A stretch of DNA of 7,307 nt from Lentisphaerota bacterium (GCA_020201415.1 JAIVGW010000310.1:1-7307); one strand, 5' to 3'. Counted from the stretch's first letter, positions 1-6,140 are shown. Translations and numbers: made by a program. The notes: generated by a model from the letters alone, not told the origin.

Positions 1-25
1 ATCTTACATCATCCATGAATTTCGC

Positions 26-54
26 TTGACGTGATCACTCATTTCAAATAAATT
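26..54 (+). promoter_or_regulatory. Predicted sigma70-type promoter of the PerR-like gene
   Basis: TTGACG (26-31) is separated by exactly 17 nt from TAAATT (49-54), close to the TTGACA-17-TATAAT consensus. Transcription would start near 61, giving a leader of about 26 nt before the ATG at 87. Seen in sequence; promoter activity is inferred. Confidence 0.55.
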
Positions 55-66
55 TCTTAAAACAGG

Positions 67-79
67 AATAATTACTATT
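67..79. promoter_or_regulatory. PerR-box-like operator in the leader of the PerR-like gene
   Basis: AATAATTACTATT is a near palindrome: five of six base pairs around the central T are symmetric. It matches 10 of the 13 central positions of the Bacillus PerR box (TTATAATTATTATAA). It lies just downstream of the predicted -10 and overlaps the expected start of the transcript, a natural place for repression by the encoded protein. The match is by eye and AT-rich sites occur by chance, so autoregulation is an inference. Confidence 0.4.
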
Positions 80-86
80 GTAAACC

Positions 87-554
87 ATGGCTAATTTAAA
101 ACAGATCAACAGAATCACAACCGGCGGCAAAGGCCTGCCGAAGTCACTGCGGCGGCATGCGGTAAGACCCACGCCTCAAAGACTGGCAATTCTGCGCGAG
201 TTGGCGGCCCGGAAAATCCACCCCGATGCTGAAACCATTTACGAGCAGGTGCGCCAACGTCTGCCGGCCATTTCACTGGATACCGTCTATCGCAACCTGC
301 GGCTGCTTGAGGCCCGGGGCCTGATCATGCGCGTGACCACCGTGCGCGAACGGGCCAGATACGATGCCGATCTCAGCCCGCATAGTCATTTCATCTGTTC
401 AAAATGCAGCAGGGTGCTGGATGTGCCGGTCAGCGCGCTCCGCCCCATTCCCGCTGAAGCGGACGCTTTCGGGACAGTGGCATCAGTGCACGTTGAATTC
501 CGCGGGCTCTGTCATCAATGCCGGACGGTTGCGGACGGACAACAGGGCCAATGA
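87..554 (+). CDS. perR: Fur-family transcriptional regulator, PerR type
   Basis: A 155-residue metal-dependent repressor, normal length for Fur/PerR. An N-terminal winged-helix domain carries the family stretch PTPQRLAIL (28-36) and a recognition region SLDTVYRNL (63-71). The C-terminal dimerisation domain has two CxxC pairs, C104/C107 and C142/C145, which form the structural zinc site in this family. Candidate regulatory-metal ligands align with those of B. subtilis PerR: H45 (in HPDAETIY), D93 (in RYD), H99 and H101 (in PHSHFIC) and D112 (in VLD). Aspartate rather than glutamate at the last position is the usual sign of PerR (peroxide sensing by histidine oxidation) rather than Fur. The ferritin gene follows 110 nt downstream on the same strand, fitting a peroxide/iron role. 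The start at 87 has no clear Shine-Dalgarno (AGGA at 64-67 is too far), but there is no better in-frame start before the conserved region. A role as Fur or another paralogue is possible. Confidence 0.87.
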   Translation: MANLKQINRITTGGKGLPKSLRRHAVRPTPQRLAILRELAARKIHPDAETIYEQVRQRLPAISLDTVYRNLRLLEARGLIMRVTTVRERARYDADLSPHSHFICSKCSRVLDVPVSALRPIPAEADAFGTVASVHVEFRGLCHQCRTVADGQQGQ

Positions 555-559
555 TTGTT

Positions 560-587
560 TTGCAAACATCATAGCAGGACATATATG
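560..587 (+). promoter_or_regulatory. Possible promoter of the ferritin gene
   Basis: TTGCAA (560-565), a 16-nt spacer and TATATG (582-587) form a moderate sigma70-like pair. The -35 hexamer sits inside a perfect 8-bp palindrome, TTTGCAAA (559-566). A start near 594 would leave a leader of about 70 nt. Each hexamer matches consensus at only 4 of 6 positions, so co-transcription with the upstream regulator is also possible. Confidence 0.3.
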
Positions 588-652
588 ATTCTGAATTTGC
601 AAGTCAGTTTAGGCAATGGCAGTTGTATTGGAATATTGCAGTAAAAAACAAA

Positions 653-658
653 GGGAGG
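653..658 (+). promoter_or_regulatory. Ribosome-binding site fixing the ferritin start
   Basis: GGGAGG lies 6 nt before the ATG at 665. It selects this ATG over an in-frame TTG at 623, which would add 14 residues with no ferritin similarity. Confidence 0.85.
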
Positions 659-664
659 ACGACT

Positions 665-1159
665 ATGATCGGCAAGAAGATGGCCACGGCGCTTAACGAA
701 CAGATGAATCATGAGTTTTACAATTCACGCCTTTACCTGGCCATGGCGGCTTTTTTCCATGATCTCAACATGGAGGGCGGCGCCCACTGGATGGAATTAC
801 AAGCCCAGGAGGAAACGGGGCATGCCATGCGCCTCTACAGTTACCTCAAGGAGCGCGGCGGACGCATAATGCTGGAAGCCATCCAGGCGCCACCGATGGA
901 ATGGGACAGCCCGTTGGCCGCCTTTGAAGCAGCCTATCAGCACGAATGCTCGGTTACCAAGGAGTTCGATCAGCTTGTCGAACTGGCCTGCGCGGAAAAG
1001 GATAACGCCACGCTCAACTTCCTGCAATGGTTCGTCACGGAACAGGTCGAGGAGGAATCCACGGTGGATGCCGTTGTACAAAAAATCAAAATGGCCCATG
1101 ACGCACCCGGAGCCATTTTCATGATCGATCGCATGCTGGCGCAACGCGGACAGGCCTGA
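665..1159 (+). CDS. ftnA: Bacterial non-haem ferritin (iron storage)
   Basis: A 164-residue protein, the usual length of FtnA-type ferritins, predicted to form a cytoplasmic 24-subunit shell that oxidises Fe(II) and stores it as mineral. Ferroxidase residues occur at the same numbers as in E. coli FtnA: E17 (in NHEF), E50 and H53 (in QEETGH), E94 (in QHEC), Q127 and E130 (in TEQVEEE). The N-terminus (NEQMNHEFYNSRLYLAMA) and the QWFVTEQVEEE segment are typical family blocks. No haem-binding methionine of bacterioferritin type is evident at the expected site. The start is chosen from the GGGAGG site at 653-658. Placement behind a PerR-like regulator suggests control by peroxide or iron status. 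A hairpin at 1172-1199 follows. Confidence 0.95.
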   Translation: MIGKKMATALNEQMNHEFYNSRLYLAMAAFFHDLNMEGGAHWMELQAQEETGHAMRLYSYLKERGGRIMLEAIQAPPMEWDSPLAAFEAAYQHECSVTKEFDQLVELACAEKDNATLNFLQWFVTEQVEEESTVDAVVQKIKMAHDAPGAIFMIDRMLAQRGQA

Positions 1160-1171
1160 GCCCCGGCACAC

Positions 1172-1199
1172 CCGCTCCGACCGGTGTTGGTCGGAGCGG
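1172..1199. terminator. Perfect 11-bp hairpin between convergent genes
   Basis: CCGCTCCGACC (1172-1182) pairs perfectly with GGTCGGAGCGG (1189-1199) across a 6-nt loop. It lies in the 45-nt gap between the ferritin stop (+) and the PPC-protein stop (-), so it could serve both transcripts. There is no T-run on either side, so it may act as a transcript-end stabiliser or a weak or factor-assisted terminator. Confidence 0.55.
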
Positions 1200-1204
1200 A
1201 TGCC

Positions 1205-1651
1205 TCACCCAGGATCCAGCAACTGAAACCCGGTGGCCTGGTCCAGCCGACGCAGCGCAGTTGTATGCACCAGTTCCTGTAGCACCAGTTCCAGCACATG
1301 CCAGACCCGCACGCCACGCCGGACGCACCCGGTCACGGTCTGAGCCTGACGTCCGGCCGCCAGATGCATATGCAGGGTCGGACGCCCCTGTTCATCGGGA
1401 AAAATCGTGCCGACTCCCGCCACTTCGTGCACACCGTCCAGTAAATGCTCCATGGGCACAATAGGCGCGGCGCGTCCATCGGCCGGCCCCACCACCAGAC
1501 GGCTGCCGGCATCGGCGCCACCCACCGCCACCAGGGTCGCTGCGCGAACACCCTGTTCCAAGGCAAACTGCTCGACACATTCATGCAGCACATCGCCGTC
1601 TTCCAGGCGCAACACAAAAATCCGCCCGGGCCGGGCTTCTGAAAACTTCAT
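1205..1651 (-). CDS. PPC-domain (DUF296, PD1-like) protein
   Basis: A 148-residue single-domain protein resembling bacterial stand-alone PPC/DUF296 proteins. The family is related to the plant AT-hook-associated PPC domain, forms trimers in solved structures, and has no settled biochemical function in bacteria. Family-like segments are KFSEARPGRIFVLRLEDGD (2-20), a Gly-rich turn VAVGGADAGS (41-50), VGTIFPDEQGRPTLHMHLA (80-98) with H94 and H96 as likely metal-site histidines, and a C-terminal stretch VWHVLELVLQEL (117-128) with H118. The start is the ATG at 1651, 8 nt after GGAGGG (1665-1660). An adjacent ATG at 1654 (5-nt spacing) is equally possible and adds one Met. The gene follows the CCC-type transporter stop by 36 nt on the same strand, so the two are probably co-transcribed. 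Confidence 0.8.
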   Translation of the reverse strand: MKFSEARPGRIFVLRLEDGDVLHECVEQFALEQGVRAATLVAVGGADAGSRLVVGPADGRAAPIVPMEHLLDGVHEVAGVGTIFPDEQGRPTLHMHLAAGRQAQTVTGCVRRGVRVWHVLELVLQELVHTTALRRLDQATGFQLLDPG

Positions 1652-1659
1652 CATCAATT

Positions 1660-1665
1660 CCCTCC
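1660..1665 (-). promoter_or_regulatory. Ribosome-binding site for the PPC-domain gene
   Basis: The minus strand reads GGAGGG at 1665-1660, followed by tandem ATG codons at 1654 and 1651. This rules out an in-frame upstream ATG at 1678, which has no such site. Confidence 0.75.
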
Positions 1666-1687
1666 AAAAACGCGTCAAACACCAGAC

Positions 1688-3847
1688 TCAGGCCCCCAGC
1701 GCGGCATCGCCCGTGTTATACACCAGCAAAACATCGCCTGGCAAACCGACAACTTCATGCAACCAAGTCAGCCATTCGCCGGAAGGATCGTCATCGACCG
1801 GCGCAAATCCGGCGAACAGGACGGCGGACGGCGCCATGGCGCGGCGGACGGCGGCCAACGCATTTTCCGTGGCCAGGATCACCAATTCGGCATCAATCCG
1901 GGAATCCGCCAGCAGCTGCCGCATCTCCCGCGCAATGTTGCCGATATCCGCCTTGGGCACGGTAGTGCGTATGATGCGCAAAGGCCGGTCGCGCCAATCG
2001 GGGTTCTTTTTCAACAGGTAAGCCAGCAACAGCATCAGGGCGCCATTTTCAGCATCAGCCCACCACTCACAGGCGACAATGACAATACTGCGATGCATGC
2101 GTTTAATTGTGCCCAACATGGCGGAAAACATTCCTGCCTTCTCCGGGTCATTGCTCCACCCCAGCAACACCGTGTTGGGACGCGTCCCGCCCAGTCCATG
2201 ACATTGCAACAGGGCCTGAATCGCCGCATGAATGTCTTTTTCAACCACCACCACGGGAAACGCCGCGATTTCCTGTTCGCGAATGAATTTCCGCAGCAGC
2301 GACTCCGCCTCCCGCCAACGTTTCATCAGATCTTCGATAGCCCCAATAATGACCTGGGCGATGGAGACAATCCCGCTGTCCGCGGTCAGCCAGCAGGCAT
2401 ATTCGGAAAGATGCAGCCGGTTATAGGCTCCGCCACTGAGCGCCAGAATCGATGGCCGCCAGTTTTTGGGGTGATAACGTTCATTTTCCATCTTCAACAA
2501 GGCGGTGCGGGCCCGCTGGTAAGCCAGTCCGCTGCCCAGGTCCCCCCACTTTACCAGCACCTCAGCCCGCGCAATAAGAAAATACAGCGAGCCGGACAAA
2601 ACCATGGCCACGGCGGCCGCAAGCGGATTGATCAGGAACATGACACCCAGGCAACCCAAGGCGCCCAGCAGGGCTACGGACCAGTTATGCAGACGGAACT
2701 TAGGCCGGAAACTGGGATTGTTCGCCCGCATTTCATAAAAACACGCCAGATTAACCGTGCCATAGGTCATCAGAAAAAACATGGTGATAACCGGAGCTAT
2801 CGTATCCAGGTCGCCGGCCATGATCCCGCCCTGGGCAATTAGAAACGTCAAGATGATGGCGCGGCGTGGCTCGCCGGAGCGGCCGCTACCGCGTCCGAAC
2901 CACTTGATTCGCTTAAAGATATTGTCGCGCGCCAGCGCCTGCAGGATCCGCGGCGCGCCCATCATGCTGCCCAGGGCCGAGGAAATGGTTGCGCAGATTA
3001 CCCCGGCATAGATCAAGGGACCGTAAAGCGCGCGGTCTTTTAAGACAAACCCGCCGGAAACCAACTCTCCGCGCGGTACACTGACTGCCAGCATGATGCA
3101 GATGGCCACATAGATCAAAGTTGAGACGCCGACAGCCGCAAAGGTGCCGCGGGGAATCGCCCGGCTGGGCTCCCGGAGATCGCCCGACATGTTGACGCCG
3201 GCCATGATGCCGGTAACCGCCGGGAAAAAAAGCGCGAATACGGCAAAAAAACCATATCCCGGCGTCCAACGCGGCGCCAGGTTGGCCCGCAACAAGGTCG
3301 GATCAAAGGCCAGACCAGCCCCGATAAAAAACGACAGGAGCGAAAGAATAATCACACCCAGAATCACATATTGCAATCTGATGGTCCAACCTGCGCCAAT
3401 GTAAACACACAAAAACACCGCCAGATTGGTCATGGTGGCCAGCTCCCGGAACGACATGGTCAGTCCCGGAAAAGCGGAAAAGAGCGCCTCGGAAAACCCC
3501 ATCACATACATGGTCACCGCCACGGCCTGCGCGACATAGAAAAACACGGCGATCACCCCGCCGAATTCCACACCGAGGCTGCGGCTGATCAGGTAATAGA
3601 CGCCGCCACCCTTGACCCGCATGTTGGTGGCAATCGAGGCAATTGACAGCGCGGTAATCAGACTGATCAGCGTGGCCCCGGCCAGGATGGCCAGCGTGCC
3701 CCATAACCCGGCATGCCCCACGACCGCGGCAAACCGCAAATACATGATTACGCCCAGAATGGTCAGCAGGCTGGGCGTGAATACGCCGCCGAAGGCGTTG
3801 AATTTCACCGGCGGAACATCTTCAGGGGTGGTTGTCTTCTCCGCCAT
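1688..3847 (-). CDS. Cation-chloride cotransporter-family (SLC12/CCC, APC superfamily) permease
   Basis: A 719-residue membrane protein with about 12 hydrophobic helices (roughly residues 22-427) and a cytoplasmic C-terminal domain of about 290 residues. Family hallmarks are FGGVFTPSLLTILGVIMYLR (19-38); the VKGGGVYYLISRSLG segment (78-92); the signature FFPAVTGIMAGVNMSGD (207-223), almost as in animal NKCC/KCC proteins; SMMGAPRILQALARDNIF (294-311); and HPKNWRPSILALSG (459-472), matching the start of the SLC12 C-terminal domain. Animal members couple Na+ and/or K+ to Cl- across the plasma membrane. Substrates of the bacterial homologues are poorly defined, so ion specificity here is unknown. 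The C-terminal region has the alternating beta-strand/helix pattern expected of this domain. The ATG at 3847 has only a weak Shine-Dalgarno (GGAT about 7 nt upstream). It is the first gene of a probable two-gene unit with the PPC-domain gene. Confidence 0.9.
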   Translation of the reverse strand: MAEKTTTPEDVPPVKFNAFGGVFTPSLLTILGVIMYLRFAAVVGHAGLWGTLAILAGATLISLITALSIASIATNMRVKGGGVYYLISRSLGVEFGGVIAVFFYVAQAVAVTMYVMGFSEALFSAFPGLTMSFRELATMTNLAVFLCVYIGAGWTIRLQYVILGVIILSLLSFFIGAGLAFDPTLLRANLAPRWTPGYGFFAVFALFFPAVTGIMAGVNMSGDLREPSRAIPRGTFAAVGVSTLIYVAICIMLAVSVPRGELVSGGFVLKDRALYGPLIYAGVICATISSALGSMMGAPRILQALARDNIFKRIKWFGRGSGRSGEPRRAIILTFLIAQGGIMAGDLDTIAPVITMFFLMTYGTVNLACFYEMRANNPSFRPKFRLHNWSVALLGALGCLGVMFLINPLAAAVAMVLSGSLYFLIARAEVLVKWGDLGSGLAYQRARTALLKMENERYHPKNWRPSILALSGGAYNRLHLSEYACWLTADSGIVSIAQVIIGAIEDLMKRWREAESLLRKFIREQEIAAFPVVVVEKDIHAAIQALLQCHGLGGTRPNTVLLGWSNDPEKAGMFSAMLGTIKRMHRSIVIVACEWWADAENGALMLLLAYLLKKNPDWRDRPLRIIRTTVPKADIGNIAREMRQLLADSRIDAELVILATENALAAVRRAMAPSAVLFAGFAPVDDDPSGEWLTWLHEVVGLPGDVLLVYNTGDAALGA

Positions 3848-3986
3848 TTTTTTATCCGGTTATAAGGAAATTACAGACCCAGGGTTAACAGGCCGCGCCA
3901 TGCCGTCTGGCTGGAAATGTACCAGCCGGTTGGAACAGTGACAACACCTTTTCCACCGGCGGGCAAAGTATTATTGCCAAAAATAC

Positions 3987-4003
3987 TTGCAAAAGCTTTG
4001 CAA
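3987..4003. promoter_or_regulatory. Perfect inverted repeat, operator candidate
   Basis: TTGCAAAAGCTTTGCAA is a perfect 7-bp inverted repeat (TTGCAAA/TTTGCAA) with a 3-nt centre. Its size and A/T-flanked symmetric form are typical of operators of dimeric helix-turn-helix regulators such as the LacI family, though the central CG common in LacI operators is absent. It covers the -35 element of the promoter serving the secreted-protein gene, so a bound protein would be expected to repress. The regulator is not in this window. Confidence 0.5.
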
Positions 4004-4014
4004 AATATTAAAAT
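3987..4014 (+). promoter_or_regulatory. Predicted promoter of the secreted-protein gene
   Basis: TTGCAA (3987-3992), a 16-nt spacer and TAAAAT (4009-4014, 5 of 6 matches to TATAAT). Transcription would start near 4021 and leave a leader of about 170 nt before the ATG at 4191. The -35 hexamer is the left arm of the inverted repeat. Confidence 0.45.
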
Positions 4015-4190
4015 GGAATTGATTTGCAAGACAGTAGCCGTCTGCTCCGGCAACGCGGGTGATTTTCCCGGATATCCGGCTATGAAACCGAAAGGAGGTG
4101 GCGCCGATGGTGTAAATTCTTTGCAAGAACAAATCGAAAAAGCGCCGTGAACAAGCTCGGCGTCAAATCATTGAGCAAACGGAGGAGTTC

Positions 4191-4703
4191 ATGAAGACGT
4201 CAAAAATCAAATTAACTGTATTAGGAATTATGATCGCCGGTGGAATCCTGGCTGCCAGTGCCAGCGCCGCCAATCTGATCAATGATCCCGGATTCAAACA
4301 GACCAAGTTCAGCCCGTTGCAAAGCGACAGCTCCTGGTTCTGGTACCAGATCAACGGCCCCAGCGGCGCCGAAGTTGATCCCGGCGCCGGAACCATCACT
4401 CTGACGGGAGGCAAAACTTTTTTGCACTCCACCCGCTTCCCCGTCAAGCCGGGCAAACAATACAACATCAGCGTGCAAGCCAAGGGCTCCGGCAAAGTGT
4501 CCTTTGAATGTCTTTGGTGGAAAGCCCAGGGCGGCATGGCCGAACCGCACCGCACCATCCCCCTGGAGCCGACGGAGATCAAGGGCGACGGCCAGACCCT
4601 GAAGGCCTCAGACAAGGCTCCGGAAGACGCCGGCGCCATGTACGTGCGGTTCGTGGTTGAGGACGGAACCGTGACCCTCAGTCAGCCGTCAGCCACTGAG
4701 TAA
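4191..4703 (+). CDS. Small secreted protein with jelly-roll (CBM-like) character
   Basis: A 170-residue exported protein. Residues 1-26 form a Sec signal peptide: K-rich start, hydrophobic core LTVLGIMIAGGILAA (8-22), and cleavage after ASA (24-26), or one residue later. The mature start NLINDPGFKQ (28-37) resembles the NLL-NPGFE opening of CBM4/9-type carbohydrate-binding jelly rolls. VKPGKQYNISVQAKGSGKV (85-103) and YVRFVVEDGTVTLS (151-164) match the strand patterns of that fold. There is no catalytic domain, and only one cysteine (C107) in the mature chain. It may bind a glycan or surface polymer, but the ligand is unknown and I do not recognise a named family. A strong GGAGGAG (4181-4187) fixes the ATG at 4191. 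The gene appears monocistronic, with its own promoter upstream and a long hairpin at 4712-4775 immediately after. Confidence 0.8.
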   Translation: MKTSKIKLTVLGIMIAGGILAASASAANLINDPGFKQTKFSPLQSDSSWFWYQINGPSGAEVDPGAGTITLTGGKTFLHSTRFPVKPGKQYNISVQAKGSGKVSFECLWWKAQGGMAEPHRTIPLEPTEIKGDGQTLKASDKAPEDAGAMYVRFVVEDGTVTLSQPSATE

Positions 4704-4711
4704 AAGCCACC

Positions 4712-4775
4712 AAGGCGGCCACGGCCACCTTTTGTCTTCGCTCAGGGGGAGCCGACAACCGGCCGCGGCCGCCTT
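4712..4775. terminator. Long GC-rich hairpin between convergent genes
   Basis: A 15-nt arm (4712-4726) pairs with 4761-4775 at 14 of 15 positions (one A-C mismatch at 4721/4766), enclosing a 34-nt loop. It begins 8 nt after the secreted-protein stop and ends 7 nt before the stop of the convergent membrane-protein gene. No T-run follows on the plus strand; on the minus strand GGTGGCTTTT follows. It probably marks both transcript ends. Confidence 0.5.
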
Positions 4776-4782
4776 AATCGGT

Positions 4783-5220
4783 TCAGGTCTCATCCACGTC
4801 AATTACCGGGCCGACCCCGGGGGGCGGTTTAGTCGTGTTGCGATAATCCAGTTCGTGAATCTCGATATTCATGGGACGCCGCCCGGGCGGACGCCCCATC
4901 AACCAACTGATCACACTGACCACCAGACTGCCGGCCACGGCGGCCCAGAAGCCTGACACATAAAATCCCGGCACCAGCCAGGCGCTGAACATGAATAACG
5001 CGGCATTGATGACCAGCAAAAACAATCCCAGCGTAACCACAATAAACGGCAGCGCCAGCAGCATTAACAGCGGCTTGACCAGGGCATTGAGCACACCGAG
5101 CACCAACGAAGCTATCAGGATGCTGCCGGGGCGGTCGTAATCAATCCCCGGGATCAGTTCCGCGGAAATCCATACCGCCAGCGACAAGATCAGCCATCGC
5201 ACAATCAAAGGCATATTCAT
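4783..5220 (-). CDS. PF04020 family four-helix membrane protein (YvlD / phage-holin superfamily IV-like)
   Basis: A 145-residue inner-membrane protein with four hydrophobic segments, at about 4-22, 33-48, 50-80 and 90-108, and a hydrophilic tail of about 37 residues. The core LGVLNALVKPLLMLLALPF (41-59) followed by TLGLFLLVINAALF (63-76) and LVPGFYVSGFW (82-92) is characteristic of this widespread family, usually annotated as a phage-holin-superfamily-IV or YvlD-like protein. Members are chromosomal and not known to lyse cells; the molecular function is unknown. The tail ends in an acidic DVDET and a proline-rich KPPPGVGP stretch, which are not part of the family core. The ATG at 5220 has only a weak ribosome site (GAG about 10 nt upstream); an alternative ATG is at 5214. 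The gene lies 35 nt behind the flavin reductase gene and is probably transcribed with it. Confidence 0.85.
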   Translation of the reverse strand: MNMPLIVRWLILSLAVWISAELIPGIDYDRPGSILIASLVLGVLNALVKPLLMLLALPFIVVTLGLFLLVINAALFMFSAWLVPGFYVSGFWAAVAGSLVVSVISWLMGRPPGRRPMNIEIHELDYRNTTKPPPGVGPVIDVDET

Positions 5221-5255
5221 ATTACAACATCTCGGTATTGAGTAGTATCATTTCT

Positions 5256-5792
5256 TCATGTCTTGACCACCCCGAAACGGTAGCCATTGCGTTCCAACAG
5301 AAATTCGTATCCCGCTGACTCATCCACCGAACACAGCGCCCGCGATGGAGCATCATTGACCCAGGCCGCCAGGATTTCGCCGGTAAATATCGTGTGGTCG
5401 CCCGATTTGAGTTGGCCCGCCACACGACACTCGAAATTCACATTGCATTCCTTGATGATCGGCGCCCTGACGTGACGGGCCGGCAGCGCTGTCAGCCCGG
5501 TCTCGGCAAATTTGTCATGGTCACGACCACTGCGAGTGCCGCACAACATGGTAGCTTCGGCCAATTCTTCGCCCGGCCAGGCCAGCACAAACTCTCCGGA
5601 ATCGGCCACCAGCTCGTGGGTAAACCGTGCCGGGGCGATGCTCACCGCCATCATCGGGGGCTTGATGGATGTTTTCATCTTCCACCCCAGGGGGCAGATG
5701 CTGCGCCGCCCATTATGTTCCGCCACCGCCCACACCACCCTTTCCGGACGGGAGCAATGCGGCCAGGCCTTTTTCAGTTCAACTAATTGCAC
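5256..5792 (-). CDS. Flavin reductase-like, FMN-binding domain protein
   Basis: A 178-residue single-domain protein of the flavin reductase-like split-barrel family (PF01613), which binds FMN; many members reduce flavin with NAD(P)H or serve as the reductase partner of a monooxygenase. Diagnostic stretches are CPLGWKMKTSIKPPMMAVSI (33-52), with the TS-KPP-AV flavin-phosphate region; RFTHELVADSGEFVLAWPG (56-74); CGTRSGRDHDKFAETGL (84-100); and GDHTIFTGEI (131-140), the GDH-F-GEV motif. Five cysteines (13, 33, 84, 116, 122) plus C154 are present, more than is common, but no metal-binding pattern is clear. Start: GTG at 5792, chosen because GGAGG (5802-5798) lies 5 nt before it; a GTG at 5810 would put that site inside the gene. 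The oxygenase partner, if any, is not in this window, and the substrate is unknown. Confidence 0.88.
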   Translation of the reverse strand: MQLVELKKAWPHCSRPERVVWAVAEHNGRRSICPLGWKMKTSIKPPMMAVSIAPARFTHELVADSGEFVLAWPGEELAEATMLCGTRSGRDHDKFAETGLTALPARHVRAPIIKECNVNFECRVAGQLKSGDHTIFTGEILAAWVNDAPSRALCSVDESAGYEFLLERNGYRFGVVKT

Positions 5793-5797
5793 AAGCA

Positions 5798-5804
5798 CCT
5801 CCTG
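5798..5804 (-). promoter_or_regulatory. Ribosome-binding site fixing the GTG start of the flavin reductase gene
   Basis: The minus strand reads CAGGAGG at 5804-5798, 5 nt before GTG at 5792. It gives a 178-residue product instead of 184 residues from the upstream GTG at 5810. Confidence 0.75.
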
Positions 5805-5907
5805 TAGCACCGGGTTTGTTCATCAAAACAACTCAAGCAACTGCATTCCATTACCAGACAAATCCGTTGCATGCATCAAGTAATGAGGGCACACATGCCC
5901 AATTGAT

Positions 5908-5913
5908 ATTATA
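5908..5913 (-). promoter_or_regulatory. Possible -10 element upstream of the flavin reductase gene
   Basis: A perfect TATAAT lies on the minus strand at 5913-5908, about 115 nt before the GTG start. No recognisable -35 hexamer lies 16-18 nt upstream (CATCTT is the nearest candidate), so this is weak evidence. Confidence 0.25.
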
Positions 5914-6099
5914 ACTCACAAGTAATAAAAAGATGGTTAATATTCAAGGCATCAATAATCACCTATCAAACAGGTGCGTACTGCAATCCAGGGGTAAAGG
6001 ATTTATCCTTACGCAATATGGCTCAGCACAGCGCTTGTCCAGCTCTTGGCGGGATCGCCCTCTAAAAAAATTATCAAGCGGTTCATGCTAGATTAAGCG

Positions 6100-6134
6100 G
6101 GGATTTGAATAATGCTGGGATTTGAAACCAGCAT
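6100..6134. repeat. 10-bp direct repeat with overlapping hairpin
   Basis: GGGATTTGAA occurs at 6100-6109 and again at 6117-6126. The second copy falls between the arms of a 7-bp hairpin, ATGCTGG/CCAGCAT (6112-6118 with 6128-6134, 9-nt loop), followed by ATTTTA. It could be a weak terminator or the edge of the adjoining repeat element. Confidence 0.4.
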
Positions 6135-6140
6135 ATTTTA

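Larger units (their letters stand above)
3848..4190. other. Divergent intergenic region with operator and structured leader
   Basis: These 343 bases separate the transporter (-) from the secreted-protein gene (+), with no convincing gene. On the transporter side there is a hairpin, GGCTGG/CCAGCC (3909-3914 with 3922-3927, 7-nt loop), which would lie in the transporter mRNA leader. The centre has an inverted repeat and promoter (3987-4014). The plus-strand leader holds CGGG/CCCG (4056-4059 with 4067-4070), overlapped by the perfect palindrome CCGGATATCCGG (4068-4079), then AAAGGAGGTG (4091-4100) before ATG-GTG-TAA (4107-4115). No good minus-strand promoter was found; TAATAC (3973-3968) is a possible -10 without a matching -35. 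Confidence 0.6.

Noticed and set aside
797..1171. A 124-codon minus-strand frame over the ferritin gene.
   Set aside because: Antisense to a gene with every ferritin active-site residue; no independent support.
1407..2021. A 204-codon plus-strand frame spanning the PPC gene and the end of the transporter gene.
   Set aside because: It crosses two genes of the opposite strand, is Ser/Thr/Pro/Arg-rich low-complexity, and has no ribosome site.
1757..2842. A 361-codon plus-strand open frame antisense to the transporter gene.
   Set aside because: It lies wholly inside the well-supported CCC transporter gene, is Gln/Arg/His-rich without domain-like pattern, and has no ribosome site. It is a composition shadow.
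3917..4150. A 77-codon plus-strand frame in the divergent intergenic region.
   Set aside because: It starts upstream of the predicted promoter, has no ribosome site, runs through the operator repeat, and its only Shine-Dalgarno-like sequence is internal and points to a different frame.
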